A DNA stretch of 64,000 nt from Candidatus Adiutrix intracellularis (GCA_001577715.1 LQAA01000003.1:44787-108786); one strand, 5' to 3'. Numbered from the stretch's first letter, positions 39,528 through 50,345 are shown. Numbers and translations: made by a program. Notes: a model not told the origin generated them from the sequence alone.

Positions 39528-41174
39528 CTAGGGACCAGGGCGGTTGATGAGGGTTTGTTGAGCTATGGAAAGAATGTTGTTAATTAGCCAGTAAAGCACC
39601 AGCCCAGCCGGCATGTTGATGAGAATAAAGGTGAATACTACAGGCATCATCATCATAATTTTAGCCTGAGTTGGGTCGCCCATAGTGTTGGGAGATATCT
39701 TTTGCTGAACAATCATACTGAGACCCATGAGAAGGGTCAGAACTGGTACGCCTGTTGGTTGGTCGAAAAAAGGGATGACGATATCGAAGGAGCCTAGACG
39801 ATCCGGCGCGGCTAAATCTTTGATCCAGAGCATGAAGGGTGCGCCTCTAAGTTCTAGCATGGAATCCAGCACCCGGTAAAAGGCAATAAAAAAAGGAATC
39901 TGCAGAATCATAGGTAGACAGCCACCTAGAGGGTTGATTTTAAAGGTCTTGTAAAGGTGCATGATTTCGCGGTTAAGGGCTTCTTTATCGTTATCGTATT
40001 TTTCGCGAATTTTGGCTACTTTAGGTTGAAGGTTCTGCATGTTTTTCATGGAGCGGTAGCTCTTAGTTGTTAGGGGCCACAAAACTATCTTAATGAGTAC
40101 AGTGACGATAATAATGGCTAGACCATAGTTGCCAAGACCGACGTAAATCCATCTCAGCAAGGCGGCTAGGGGCGTAGCTAAAAAAGAGAACCAGCCTAGA
40201 TCGATACTTCGGGTTAGGTCATGCCCGGCGGTCCGTAGGGCGGTAACGGCTTTGGGCCCGTAATAGAAATCAAAATCAAAAATCGAGGTTTGGCCGGGAG
40301 GTAGATTTAAAGTTCTACTCTCAGCCACGGCCAGACCGCCGTGATCCTGTAGAATAGCCTTAAATTCCGGTAGAGAGATCTCGTTTTTATCCACACCGGG
40401 GACTACGAGAGCAGTGAGAAAGTATTGGTCCATATAGCCGGCCCATTTTATGGGGCGACCCTGATTTTTAGCCAAGGCGGCAGGTGCATTTGAGGCTTTA
40501 TCTGTTAGCAGGTGGTTGTTGATCAGGGCGCCCAGGCCGTCATAACGGCCGGCGACGCCATTCTGGCGAAAAGGGGCGGTGTTGATTCGTAAAACTAGTC
40601 GACCTTCAAAGGGGGCGGAGCTACCGTTGGTCAGGCTCACTTGTTGCTGTACTAGATAAGTACCAGCGGTAAAGGTCAGGCGCCGGGTGACAGTTAGACC
40701 GGCTGGGTCGTTATAAACTAGAGTTATTGTCCCAGTTTGGTTGGCTTTGAGGTTAAGCTCTTTTTGGTCAGCTTTAAAAAAAGCATTTTCCAGGTCCGGA
40801 GCTCTAGAAGCGACTAGGGTCAGTCGTAGGGGCCGGTCTTCTGGCAGCGGTGGGGTAACTAGTTCCATAGGCCGATCAGGCAGAGCCGGGTTGAGTTTAC
40901 TAATGTAATAGTTATTAAGGGTAAAACTAGTCAGAAGACCACCAGTTTCAGCAATAACGGCGGTATATTCAGGTGTGGTGACGGTAACTTGGCCCGGTGA
41001 AACTGAGGCCGGAGCTGGGGTTAGGTGTGGAGGTGGGTCGACGACGGCTGGAAGAGCGACGGTCGGAACTTGGGAAGAGAGATGGGGGAGGGCGATTCCT
41101 TCTGGGGCAATATAAGACCAAATCAGAAGACTGATTATAACCACGGCTAAAAGCCAATAACTTCGACTGTTCAT
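39528..41174 (-). CDS. yidC: Membrane protein insertase YidC
   Basis: This inner-membrane insertase (548 residues) integrates and folds membrane proteins with or without SecYEG. TM1 is at about 6-23, a periplasmic beta-domain is at about 55-335, and the conserved five-helix core starts near 340. The core has LRWIYVGLGNYGLAIIIVT, then KPLTTKSYRSMKNMQ (a cytoplasmic loop; KxxxxxSxxxMxxLQPK pattern), GCLPMILQIPFFIAFY and NIMNLxxAGLVLYWxxNNxxS. Length and order are typical of Gram-negative YidC. It follows the rnpA/yidD fusion by 13 bases on the same strand. No frame defects. Confidence 0.96.
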   Translation of the reverse strand: MNSRSYWLLAVVIISLLIWSYIAPEGIALPHLSSQVPTVALPAVVDPPPHLTPAPASVSPGQVTVTTPEYTAVIAETGGLLTSFTLNNYYISKLNPALPDRPMELVTPPLPEDRPLRLTLVASRAPDLENAFFKADQKELNLKANQTGTITLVYNDPAGLTVTRRLTFTAGTYLVQQQVSLTNGSSAPFEGRLVLRINTAPFRQNGVAGRYDGLGALINNHLLTDKASNAPAALAKNQGRPIKWAGYMDQYFLTALVVPGVDKNEISLPEFKAILQDHGGLAVAESRTLNLPPGQTSIFDFDFYYGPKAVTALRTAGHDLTRSIDLGWFSFLATPLAALLRWIYVGLGNYGLAIIIVTVLIKIVLWPLTTKSYRSMKNMQNLQPKVAKIREKYDNDKEALNREIMHLYKTFKINPLGGCLPMILQIPFFIAFYRVLDSMLELRGAPFMLWIKDLAAPDRLGSFDIVIPFFDQPTGVPVLTLLMGLSMIVQQKISPNTMGDPTQAKIMMMMPVVFTFILINMPAGLVLYWLINNILSIAQQTLINRPGP

Positions 41175-41187
41175 TTATAAAAAGCTC

Positions 41188-41916
41188 CTAGAACCGTCGG
41201 ATCGGAGGGGGAACGGGGTCATAGCCGCCGGGGTGAAGTGGGTGGCATTTTAAAAGCCGACGAGTGGTTAGTAAGGTCCCTTGCCAAAAACCATATCCGG
41301 CGATAGCTGTGGCGGCATATTGAGAACAAGTAGGCCAAAAGCGGCAGGCGGGGGGTAAAAAAGATGAAATAAAGCGTTGATAAAAACCGATAATTTGAAG
41401 AGTTAGAGCGACTAATAGCTTATTGCCCCCGGCATTAGTTTTTTCCTGACCGGGTGGCACTAACGTAATTGGGGTAGGTAGGGAAGAAAGGTTAGTTCCG
41501 TCTGTAGAAGTTGCTGAAAAGGTGAAGGCCACTAGTTTTCGGTCTATTTGAGCTAAGTCAGCACGCAGGCGGGCGATAGGTTTTTCGCTGGCCCCTATTC
41601 TGACGATGAAAAGCAAATCTAGTCCCGCCGGCCACCGGGATCGGTTTAATCGAAAAAATTCCCGCACCCGGCGGCGAAGCCGGTTACGCTGTACGGCACC
41701 ACCGACCTTTTTGGTTACCGTAACTCCCAGGCGACAGAATCTTAAAGAGTTCGACCGGCCTAGCACTAGAAAAGAACCGGTTTTGCAGGTTAGTTCTGGC
41801 CGGGTTTTTCGATCAGTCAGAGCCAGAAACTGTCGCCGTTTCAGCAGACGGGCCGGTTTGGGTAAGGTGAAGGTTCCGGTGGATCCGGCCGTGTTTTTCT
41901 TTCTGATCGTGGCCAT
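41188..41916 (-). CDS. rnpA: RNase P protein component fused in frame to YidD
   Basis: Residues 1-135 are RnpA, the protein subunit that helps the RNase P ribozyme trim tRNA 5' ends: basic, with the RNR signature [12 protein letters not shown] at 76-87. Residues about 165-237 are YidD, the membrane-protein insertion factor: [39 protein letters not shown]. Normally these are two small overlapping genes between rpmH and yidC. Here a 30-residue linker joins them with no stop. The only internal start I see for a separate YidD is GTG at 41460 (V153) with no ribosome site. Separate products by internal initiation remain possible. It sits 8 bases after rpmH and 13 before yidC. Confidence 0.93.
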   Translation of the reverse strand: MATIRKKNTAGSTGTFTLPKPARLLKRRQFLALTDRKTRPELTCKTGSFLVLGRSNSLRFCRLGVTVTKKVGGAVQRNRLRRRVREFFRLNRSRWPAGLDLLFIVRIGASEKPIARLRADLAQIDRKLVAFTFSATSTDGTNLSSLPTPITLVPPGQEKTNAGGNKLLVALTLQIIGFYQRFISSFLPPACRFWPTCSQYAATAIAGYGFWQGTLLTTRRLLKCHPLHPGGYDPVPPPIRRF

Positions 41917-41924
41917 TTTTCTGC

Positions 41925-42059
41925 TTAGAGACCTAGGCGCTTACGGCCCTTAGCCCGGCGACGGTTGATAACGGCCTGGCCGCCTCTAGTCCGCATCCGC
42001 ACTAGGAATCCGTGGGTACGCATTCTTCTGAGATTATGGGGTTGAAAAGTTCTTTTCAT
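41925..42059 (-). CDS. rpmH: Ribosomal protein L34
   Basis: The 44-residue, very basic 50S protein starts [19 protein letters not shown] and ends GRKRLGL, as in all L34. It is the first gene of the conserved rpmH-rnpA-yidD-yidC order. It starts at the ATG at 42059. Confidence 0.97.
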   Translation of the reverse strand: MKRTFQPHNLRRMRTHGFLVRMRTRGGQAVINRRRAKGRKRLGL

Positions 42060-42102
42060 AATGAATCTCGCTTAATTTATTAAGTATTTGTCAGGGGCGG
42101 GT

Positions 42103-42474
42103 TCAATCTCCTCGAGCTTTTTCAACAGCTTCGGCCCGGGTTTTACAATCAATGCAAAGAGTGGTAACGGGTCGGGCTTCCAGGCGCTTGGCCCCTATTT
42201 CCGCGCCGCAGGTTTCACAGATACCGAATTCGCCGATGTCAATCCGTTCCAGAGCTTCGTCTATTTTTACCAAAAGCGAGCGTTCCCGTTCCCGGAGACG
42301 TAAAATAAAGTTACGATCCGACTCTATGGAGGCTCGGTCGGTCGGGTCTGGGTAAGTATCGGCCTGATCATTCATATTCGTTACTGTATCATCGGCGTAT
42401 TGTAATATTTCGCTGCGTCTTTTTAGTAGCAGTTCTTTAAAAAAGATCTGTTGAGCGCTATCCATAGAAGACAC
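42103..42474 (-). CDS. dksA: DksA/TraR-family transcription factor (DksA)
   Basis: This RNA polymerase secondary-channel factor works with ppGpp to adjust rRNA and amino-acid promoters. A coiled-coil region with the tip motif DPTDRAS (D43, D46, A48, the DxxDxA of E. coli DksA) is followed by a zinc finger CETC...CIDC (C86, C89, C107, C110). At 123 residues it lacks the first 25-30 residues of E. coli DksA (151), like many short DksA proteins. It has its own promoter 50-78 bases upstream and no operon partner. It lies 44 bases upstream of rpmH on the same strand. Confidence 0.92.
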   Translation of the reverse strand: MSSMDSAQQIFFKELLLKRRSEILQYADDTVTNMNDQADTYPDPTDRASIESDRNFILRLRERERSLLVKIDEALERIDIGEFGICETCGAEIGAKRLEARPVTTLCIDCKTRAEAVEKARGD

Positions 42475-42523
42475 CTCTTAAAGCCGGCCTCGGCGTCGAG
42501 CTGAAAGTCATGATGAATTAATA

Positions 42524-42552
42524 ATTATATGGTAATAAACTGCCTTTGTAAA
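42524..42552 (-). promoter_or_regulatory. Promoter for dksA
   Basis: On the minus strand, TTTACA (42552-42547) and TATAAT (42529-42524) are spaced by 17 bases, 50 bases before the ATG. Confidence 0.6.
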
Positions 42553-42589
42553 GTGAAAATCTTTCTTGGCAATAATTTTTATTTTAAGG

Positions 42590-43000
42590 TTATATAAAAA
42601 AAATGAAGGTTGAAATTAGCGTATTTGTGAGAATAAGATGCTTAATATAATGGTCCTGAGAGCGCATCCAGGAGGTAAAGACGTGATATATACTAATGGG
42701 GTAGAGATAGATAAAGAAATGTTTTTATGATTGAAACGGCTTTATGTTTTCTGCCATAGTGTTTCGATTAACCGGCAAACGGTGTGCATTCGATAATTAA
42801 GCTATAAGTCAAAGATTTTGTTTTATCAGAGGATTTATTATTTTAAGATCGGTCTAGCTAACTCTAATCCGGTTACCTTTCAAAGAAATTTTGTTATCGC
42901 GAAGTGGGACTCTTTCCAGAATTAAGAACATCGATATGTTCGATATTGTTGAAAAAATTTACATACAGTAGGTTCTTCGGATATAACGTAAAAGTTTCTA
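42590..43000. mobile_element. Rearranged relic of the LGDD-type transposon, second copy
   Basis: The left part (42600-42790, plus) matches 3361-3600 with about two thirds identity by eye: GGTCCTGAGAGCGCATCCAG, then GGAGGTAAAGACG before an ATG-like start. The right part (about 42840-42960) matches 3790-3850 and other 3' ends on the minus strand. The same left-plus, right-minus order occurs at 3.4-4.1 kb, so the inversion predates duplication or reflects the element's real structure. It is inactive. Confidence 0.5.
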
Positions 43001-43740
43001 GGTTAATACGATCATGAATTTTCGGCAGATATTAGTTTTAGTTAACAACGCGGTCGTGTTCAATAATAATCTTTACTGGGTACGTGTTCGTGATGAACAA
43101 GAATATTACTGATAAGCTTTTGTGAGACTTTTGAGTGAACACTAATAGACAGGTCATCGATTAAGAAAAATCTGTTAAGTATGTGCGGAGCAATAAACTT
43201 TAATCAATAAATCATAAGTATCAATCAAGTTTGCCGAGCCCGTCAATCGGCTGTCGTAGTGGTCAAGATTTTTGCGGCAGTAGATTATATCGATGATGTA
43301 GTTCGCTGTGTAGGAACGGATAAGTTTATCACACCCAAAGCGCAATATCGTAGCCAGACTAAAGATTTTAACGTTGAACAATACAGGTTTAGAATTCAGC
43401 AGGATATAGCACTACAACGTTAGTTTACTATCTATTACTACTGTATAACCGTGTATGGGATATATTTTTGCAGTTGAATATTTACAAATTGAGTAGTGAA
43501 GGACATGTCTATAAGGATAAGGCGCAGATATGAAGCACCCTTTTTATGAAAATGCCTGGCTAAGTTTCGGCTTCTTTTACCGCCGAAGCAATAAGACTTC
43601 ATTTTGTAAACGTTTTCCGTACGTTTGCAATTTCCCATGGATAGTTGTATCGGCTTCTATCTTGAACTTGTAATGAAGCCAAAATAGATTGGTGATATAG
43701 TTTTAATTACTTTGTATAGTTTTAAATATTTCAATTCTTA
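43000..43740. pseudogene. Decayed stretch between two transposon relics
   Basis: On the minus strand, a 68-codon piece (43175-43381) includes HYDSRLTGSANLIDTYDLL, which reads like part of a former ORF, possibly the transposase of the flanking family. Nothing can be named with confidence. An AT-rich region with no RNA gene follows. Confidence 0.35.
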
Positions 43741-44340
43741 TAAAATACATTATCGGAAATACTCTATCAGAAAATATTCTGACAGAGCTATAGAATATTT
43801 TTACAGATTTTTAGAAGTCACCATTGTTGCGTTGGGCTAAGATATAGTTTTACCCTTGATCCTAGAAATTATTACCCTATAAGATGGGGATAAGAAACAA
43901 GACTACGAATAGAAAGCCATCCTGTGCTGGCTGGATAAATAGACTTTAAAAGTCAAAGAACTATGCCCCATCTTTTTAGGTGATGACATTTATGTCTATT
44001 AGCTATTCTACAAAAATTTTTACAGTCTGAGTTTAGGTTCATTTTTATCTATAAACCTTCCAATTAAAAGATTTTACAAAAGTATCTTTTTAGAGTTAAG
44101 CTAGATAGCCTGTTTTTGTGTAAGTCCATTTCAGGTAAAGGCCGAAGAAAATATCGGCATAAATAGTTGGAAGGAGTTTTGATTTGCGATGACAAAAATC
44201 TTTTAAAGTCAACTGGAATAGTCTTAAAATAATAGATTCCGCCGGTAAAATAAAGTCTTCGATCTATAGCTTTGTTACGGATCTTAATTTTTTCAAAGAC
44301 AATATTGAAAGATTATTTTAATATACCAGAAGTTAGTTGA
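43740..44340 (+). mobile_element. Decayed LGDD-type DDE transposase, 3' portion
   Basis: Plus-strand translation with stops gives DGDKKQDYE (near 43884), then LKVKELCPIFLGDDIYVY (near 43945) and a distal QVKAEENIGINSW (near 44130). The same series occurs at 63560-63800 and, reversed, at 3830-4130. The DGxxKQDxE ... LGDDLY pair is a DDE transposase signature. It runs to near 44340, where the similarity to the 3730 region ends. Confidence 0.6.
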
Positions 44341-44635
44341 AACTAGAAATGAGACTTTTAATTTTATCGAATAACTTTAAAAGGAGAATTACTGGGCTTA
44401 TGCACCTAACTTCAAAAACAGGGTTAGGAAATCCGAAGTAGCAATAGCTTGTCGCCGTCCCCTCGGCCTCGGAGGCGACGAAATCTTTGACAAAATAGCT
44501 CTTACTTCTTATACTAAAATTCAGGAAGGGGGACGTACACCTCATGGAGCCCGACTACCAGAATCAGTTTATTTTTCAGGGCTGCTATGGGGGGCACTAT
44601 AAAGAGATGTACCAAAAGTGGACTGAACCCCCCTG

Positions 44636-45604
44636 GTGTATAAAAGAGCTAAGGACGTGCTTGGACGTGCGGGCGGCCCTGGCCGCGAAAAAATGATCGG
44701 TCGCTGCCGTTGGTGCGGAATGGACGATCATTTGCAAGAGGTTCTGCGGCTGGATAAGGTTGGAGCTTTTGGCCAGCCTTTCAGGTTGAGTCGTTGTAGA
44801 GCCTGCGGTTCTTGGCAGATCGAGCCCCCCCTGACGACCGCCATCATCCGGGAATATTTTCTGGCTCCGGAGCGTTGGCGCTCAATCCTTGATCCTGACG
44901 GTCGCTTGGTGGATCCGCTGGAACGGCTTGCGGCTCGGCGACGCGAATATCAGAACTACGCTACTGCTTTGACCGGGCGTCTCGAAGAAGGCGACCGTGT
45001 TTTGGATGTGGGTGCTGGAGGTGGCCTAATGCTCTCTCTGCTCCCTGAAACTTTGAAAAAAGTGGCGGTGGAACCTCACCCCGGGGCTGCCGAAGCCGCC
45101 CGGGGGCGCGGTTTATTAGTGCGACGCGACTGGGCTGACGATCTTAACTTTCCCCCGAATCATCTGGCTGCCTTAATTATGAATCAGACTCTCAATTACC
45201 TTCCCGATCCTGGCCATTTTTTGGCCCGGGCCGTCGCTTGGATTCGGGCTGGCGGGCTGCTTCTTCTTACCGGATTCGTTAACCCTGAAAGTTCGATGGC
45301 CCGTCTTTATGGCCCCCGCTACCGGCTCTGGCACCCTTTTTGTCAAATTTACCCTACCCCGGAGGCCGTGGTGCGGGTGCTGGGAGGCTGGGGTTTTGAG
45401 ATTTTAAGGTGGTGGCAGCCCTATTTTAGTACTCCCTATGGCAGTCCTCTTAAATTATTTAAAAATATGCCGGAAATTCTGTTTGAAACTTTGGGGTGGA
45501 CCCGACGAAGATTCTCGCCGGCCTGGCCCGGCAATACTTTTAGTTTCCTGGCCCGCAAAAAAATTTTAACTCTGCCTTTGGAAAAAATGGTCCTAGCTTA
45601 TTAA
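44636..45604 (+). CDS. Class I SAM-dependent methyltransferase with N-terminal zinc ribbon
   Basis: A 322-residue protein. CRWCG (C24, C27) and CRACG (C54, C57) form a zinc-binding four-cysteine N-terminus. SAM motif I is VLDVGAGGG (122-130), and the Rossmann fold continues with AVEPHPGAAEAARGRG and NQTLNYLPDPGHFLARAV. This architecture occurs in sugar- or cell-surface-modifying methyltransferases of the LPS type; the substrate cannot be read. The frame opens at GTG 44636, but ATG at 44693 (M20, just before the zinc ribbon) is also plausible. It stands alone, flanked by relics, and is GC-richer than they are. Confidence 0.75.
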   Translation: MYKRAKDVLGRAGGPGREKMIGRCRWCGMDDHLQEVLRLDKVGAFGQPFRLSRCRACGSWQIEPPLTTAIIREYFLAPERWRSILDPDGRLVDPLERLAARRREYQNYATALTGRLEEGDRVLDVGAGGGLMLSLLPETLKKVAVEPHPGAAEAARGRGLLVRRDWADDLNFPPNHLAALIMNQTLNYLPDPGHFLARAVAWIRAGGLLLLTGFVNPESSMARLYGPRYRLWHPFCQIYPTPEAVVRVLGGWGFEILRWWQPYFSTPYGSPLKLFKNMPEILFETLGWTRRRFSPAWPGNTFSFLARKKILTLPLEKMVLAY

Positions 45605-47110
45605 AAATTCGGCCTTGAAAGAGGTCTTATGACCACTGAGTATATTCGGATTCATTTTCATTGCTCGCCCCCGCTGAGTCGCTTATCTATTTTAAGAGCA
45701 GTCTTTATACCGTTCTTGTCGGAAAATTTGTAAAATCCCTAAAAAATACCGCTCGCAGGTCGGAATTTTTAAACGTTTAAGAGGCGAATCTGGTACTGGT
45801 AATTTATTTACTAGTTCTGAAAAGCTAGCGTTTATTGTGGAATTTTAGCTAATCCTTGCTCTATTTTATCTTCCTTCCTGACGACTTTGCTTGGAGGTAC
45901 AACTTACCGAGGGCTGTTGAATTTTTTAGATCGGATGGAGAAATTGTATGAAGTTACTTTTTTTCGATCTCCTGGTTATCCATTATCGCTATATTTTACA
46001 GGATTTGGGTCGGACCTTCTACTAGGGTGTCTGCTAGGTACCAGCCGGTTTTTATATAGATATTAACGCTGCTGGAGAATGTCTTCAGATCTGGCTAGAT
46101 CTGAGTATAACTTCGAAATATTCTGCTTTGGGTGGGCGAAATTACGAAACGCTTCCTGACTATTATCGGGCGTAGCATGAAATTGCGGGCCCATCGTGTA
46201 ATCTAGCCGGTCTTCACCGTTTCCTTGGAGCCAGAGAGTTCCACCATAGTTTCGCTGGCCGCCCGTACAATGGATGATATTAATATATGTTCCATGGATT
46301 ACAGCGGAGCGAACTTTACGTAATATGACGAGACGGAAGGTATATGGGAACTTCTGTGAAACAAAAACTGGCGAGTATCTGGTTCTAAATCAACCTAATC
46401 TGGCGGCCGAAACTAAAAAATAATTCCTCTTATCCGTATCCTCATCCTTACCGTCACCTAGCTGACCTATTATCTTATAGTCTAATAGATGAGTGGGGTA
46501 GATAAAGTCTTAGCGGGGCTGGATGGTGATGAAAGCCTAGCTGGCGAGCTGGGGTATTTTTTTATTTCTTCGTCGAATTGAAAGCCGATGGCGATGAAAT
46601 TTGTCTATGGGCGGAGGTGAAAGTTTGGAGCCGTCTTCATAACAGTCCGATTTTAAAAAACCGTGTGGTTTTAAAGTGCGGGGAGGTTAAAAACTTGGAC
46701 CTTAAGACCGGCTAAATTCGGGTAGACCAGAACCTCTACCGAACTAAGGCGTACTTTTTCGAACCTGATTACTTTGAAACCTACGCCCGCATTAATCTCC
46801 TTATACCCTAGCCTTATCCCCAATTTTCTTTTTCGTCAGGTTTTTTAGGAAATAAATTATGAAACCACCCCCTCAATTTTTGGGGCCTATTTATGGCCAA
46901 GCAGGCTCTGATTTGATGGGCCTGTCGCCCCTTATTATTGCCTCTCTTTTAAACTGTACTTATGTCCTCTTCTGCCGGGTGCAGTAAAAGAAGACTAGGG
47001 TCTAACTAAAGCCTTCTTTCGGCGGGATCTCAAAGGAGTATTACCAGAAAGCCTACGCTTTAGCTTTAGAAAAACGGGCTTAAACTGAAGATTTATGAGT
47101 AAAAGTACGA
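45605..47110 (+). pseudogene. Decayed region, unidentified former genes
   Basis: Legible plus-strand fragments are LRAHRVI-PVFTVSLEPESSTI (46180-46250), AEVKVWSRLHNSPILKNRVV (46610-46670) followed by YFFEPDYFETYARI (46750-46795), and AFFRRDLKGVLPESLRFS (47010-47060). They are interrupted by stops and shifts. They probably come from one or two genes downstream of the methyltransferase, perhaps surface-sugar genes. I do not recognise them. A minimal asparagine-synthase-like tail is one possibility for the last fragment only. Confidence 0.35.
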
Positions 47111-47114
47111 TAAA

Positions 47115-47540
47115 TAAGGACTATCTACGTAGCGGGTAGTCTACTCACCACTGTAGAAGATTGGTACGATAGCATCTGAGGGCGCGTTGAATGCTTTACT
47201 AAGCACACCAGGTTCATAGGCTTACCTCTGCTATTTTTTTACCTTTGCTTACCGGCTCACTTGTAAACGGGTTAATGTATTTCTTCAATATTTAGTTGGT
47301 TAGCCAGCAGGTCTCCCTATAATTACTTCCTGATATATTTTACGATCTTTTTTGTACTCTTATTTGCCGTACTCACATAATATTTTGTCCGCATCGGACT
47401 TGAGCTTTCCATAAACTGCTTACTTACGGTACTTCGACATAAAGACCATGTGATATTTATATTTTCATCTCGTATATGTTAAAATACTATCGTTTATTTG
47501 GATAGTCTCTTTATTTTTTCTTGATATAATTGGTAAATCT
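47115..47540 (-). mobile_element. Decayed IS200/IS605-family element, third copy (truncated)
   Basis: GGGTAGTCTACTCACC (47120-47135) is the right-end hairpin text of the 16.7 kb element, reversed. GGTACGATAGCATCTGAGGG and a degraded TnpA follow on the minus strand (C-terminal end first). It appears to break off near 47540. Confidence 0.6.
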
Positions 47541-48866
47541 TAATTATTTTAACATTAGGTATCGTTTTAAATCGTAATTCTTCCCCGGTGATTCTTTTAC
47601 GCTAATCTTACCGAGACAACGGGAAGGTTAAAAAAGGACTCTGGCCAGTTTTTCTTATCTTGATTTAAAAAATATTGACCTTATCAAAAGACGGCTCAAA
47701 GGTGAGTCTTTTATTCTTGCTAGGGAAGCCCCCAAAATCATTGACTATAAACAACACGATCACGTTTTAGTGATTATGACGACTATAAAAAGGTTTGATC
47801 TGATCTCTGTTATTTCCTTACATTCATCCAGGGAGTTGGATCTATCTTTCGCCATGGTGGGTTCTCGGCTTCTGTGTTCTAAAATCAAAATAGCTATGTG
47901 GTTGGCTGGTGGCAGATAATCTTATTTATCAAACTAAATATTGCTGCTGTTGACTAAAATAAGCTTATAGATTGGCTAATGAATAGGTAGGGAGATATTG
48001 AAGCCAGACTGACCAAACGTCACCTTCATAACGGGGGTATCATATTTTATGATCTGTTATTAAATTATGTCGAAAGTGAGTATTGCTTTTGGGGGTGTTT
48101 CGAGTAATCATGTGATAAAAAGAGAGGCAGACGCTAGATAAACTATAGTCTGCTAACCGATAGAGGCGGGTGGCCTATATTTGTTAATGCTTGATTAGGC
48201 ATTACTTCTGATTTAGCCATATTCATCCTGACGATTAAAAAAGCTAGGGTTTAATTTAGGTTAGGTCGTATAGTGACTGTAGGTGATTAGGGGGTGTCTG
48301 GGAGTTAAAATATAGTTTTCTGTGAGCCCTAGGAGATATAGATTGGATAAGCGCCTTGAAAATTACACCTATATGGGGATTACTTGGTAGTCGTAAAATA
48401 TAGCCGATTTTTTTTAAGGAGCGGGAGGTTATAGGTCTGGCTATCGGGTAGGAGATAAATTACAAAGAGTTAAAAACTATTTTATTCTTGAAATCGGTGA
48501 ATCCTTATTCAACTTTTGTACTGGCTGGAATAAAGAATTAGGGTTTATATCTTTTTGTGTATGCTAGCTTATTATATTAAGTGGTATATATGGGAGGCCT
48601 AGTGGTAATTAACTTTTTAAAATAACTAATAAACAATCATGATCAATCATAAAACTTTATTTTAACGCTCCCATTAATCAGCAGTTAGACGAGTTTGGGG
48701 TCTTCAAACTGATTCTTGAGTTTTTGCGGGAGAGTTATCTGGCCGGGAAGAGCTGGTTTAAAAAAGGACCGGTTGGGTAAATATTAAAGAATGTTAAAAT
48801 AGTCTAGTTGATCATATGATCTAGTAGAGCCTTTATTGAATGCTTTTTTTCTAGCCGGTGGGGTTT
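47540..48866. pseudogene. Decayed region upstream of the metal permease gene's 3' end
   Basis: Plus-strand fragment DLKNIDLIKRRLKGESFILARE (47665-47730) and IIDYKQHDHVLVIMTTIKRFD (47735-47800) read as one former ORF without a name. Further on, FLRESYLAGKSWFKKGP (48720-48770) is another. Everything is interrupted. No RNA gene or repeat was recognised. Confidence 0.35.
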
Positions 48867-49712
48867 TTAGTGGCGGCGGAACAGATAGGCCAGAATAAAT
48901 AAAGCCACGGCTGCTAGAACTACCGTGGTTCCAGTTGCCATGTTTATTTGCGGCCGGGTGGAAAGGTAGAGCCCGGCCTGGCCAGAAACTAAAGCTACCG
49001 CTTGAGCACCCCAGAACATGTTTCCTGCCGAGGTGGCTCGGCAGCGACCCGCGGCGGCCGGAGCCACCAGAAGGGCCGTCACCAGCAGAACCCCCACTAA
49101 CCAGACGGCGACAGTCACTACTAAGGCCAGCCAGACTCCAAATAGGTAAGGTGCAAACTGGCTTTTGATGGGGTGGCGGCTGCGGGCTAGAATGGGCGAT
49201 AGTGATTCTAGAGTTAGCTGGTTAAAAAAGAAAAACAGGAAGATCAGGCTTAGGGCGACTAGGAACGCTAGGGCGGCGATTTCGTTTTCCGTCACGGTTA
49301 GAACATCGCCCAGGAAAAAGCGGGCTAATCCTCGGGCCGCGCTGCTGTGGCGGCTGACTAGGGCCAAGGATAGGGCGATAGTACCGGAAAAAACGAGGCC
49401 TATGACTGTATCCGAGGCCAGGTGACTATGGCGGGACAGATAGACTACTCCTAATCCGACCAGAGCTCCGGTCAGTAGAACCACCGGCCTCTCTGGCCAG
49501 CCCAGAATTAGGGCCAGAGCCACCCCGGTGAAGACCGTATGCCCCACCGCATCGGCAAAAAAAGTTAGTCGCTGGTTTACCACCAGTACTCCGGCTCCTG
49601 CGGTTACCGGCGCCAGTAGAAAAAGGGTCAGAGCAGCTCGCCTCAAAAAAATAGGTTCAAAAAAAAGACTTAAAACCAAATAGATAGGCTTTAATAGAGA
49701 CCCTAGTTCCAT
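48867..49712 (-). CDS. ABC-3 family metal (Zn/Mn/Fe) transporter permease, ZnuB-like
   Basis: This 281-residue membrane protein has about eight hydrophobic segments and the ABC-3 pattern FFADAVGHTVFTGVALALILG (about 47-67), the region that contacts the ATPase. It would be the channel subunit importing a divalent metal, with an ATPase and a binding protein; neither is in the window. It follows the NYN gene by 54 bases on the same strand, at the end of an ssb-smpB-NYN-permease run. The metal cannot be told from sequence. No frame defects. Confidence 0.85.
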   Translation of the reverse strand: MELGSLLKPIYLVLSLFFEPIFLRRAALTLFLLAPVTAGAGVLVVNQRLTFFADAVGHTVFTGVALALILGWPERPVVLLTGALVGLGVVYLSRHSHLASDTVIGLVFSGTIALSLALVSRHSSAARGLARFFLGDVLTVTENEIAALAFLVALSLIFLFFFFNQLTLESLSPILARSRHPIKSQFAPYLFGVWLALVVTVAVWLVGVLLVTALLVAPAAAGRCRATSAGNMFWGAQAVALVSGQAGLYLSTRPQINMATGTTVVLAAVALFILAYLFRRH

Positions 49713-49766
49713 AGATTACCCCGTGGTTAAAAATATTTTCCAGGGTTAAACTGAAAAATAAGATTA

Positions 49767-50345
49767 TTAATAATAGTCTTCGTTGGCGATGATCGGGTCG
49801 GTATCGGTAAAATCGAATGGTTCAAAAGATAAAAATAGGTCGCTCAGATCAATGACGCTGGAGGCAGAAGTCCTTAATTCTGAAGATAGGGTCGGGGGCA
49901 CGGAAGCCACTTCAACTTTAATACCTTCTCGTCGAATAGTTAGGGCTAAGTGGGCGAAATCAGCATCGCCGGTGACTAGAGTTACGATGTCGGGTTTGAT
50001 GCGTAGACTCAGATCCATAGCGTCTATGGCCATAATGACATCCACATTAGCTTTATACCAGCCGTTAGCTCGGGGCTGACCGCTCTTTTCATAAACTAGA
50101 AAGCCTTGGCTGCGTAGCCAGTGAATATAGTGGTGCTTAGCTTCTCTTTTTTCCAGCCATTCCGGCGTGGCCGGTGGTAGGCCCACATAAATAACCATTT
50201 CCACTAGCTGACGATCCTCACCCACTCCATTTTCCAGATAGTTACGAAATTTGAGCCAATCGAAGTTACGTTTAAAATTTTTGGAAGCGGCCCGGGTGAC
50301 GTTAGCTTCATCGACAAAAACCAGAATTCGGGTTTTATTTTTCAT
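49767..50345 (-). CDS. NYN-domain (PIN-like) protein, LabA/DUF88 family
   Basis: This 192-residue protein has the acidic residues of the NYN nuclease fold: D12 in VFVDEAN, D102 and D108 in VDVIMAIDAMD, and D127 and D129 in TGDADF (126-130). Family members are predicted or shown to be metal-dependent RNases; some LabA/DUF88 proteins act in RNA processing. All four-to-five acidic positions look intact. A promoter-like TTGACT with TTTATA (18-base spacing) lies just upstream. It lies 55 bases after smpB on the same strand, which fits an RNA quality-control role, but this is inference. Confidence 0.8.
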   Translation of the reverse strand: MKNKTRILVFVDEANVTRAASKNFKRNFDWLKFRNYLENGVGEDRQLVEMVIYVGLPPATPEWLEKREAKHHYIHWLRSQGFLVYEKSGQPRANGWYKANVDVIMAIDAMDLSLRIKPDIVTLVTGDADFAHLALTIRREGIKVEVASVPPTLSSELRTSASSVIDLSDLFLSFEPFDFTDTDPIIANEDYY

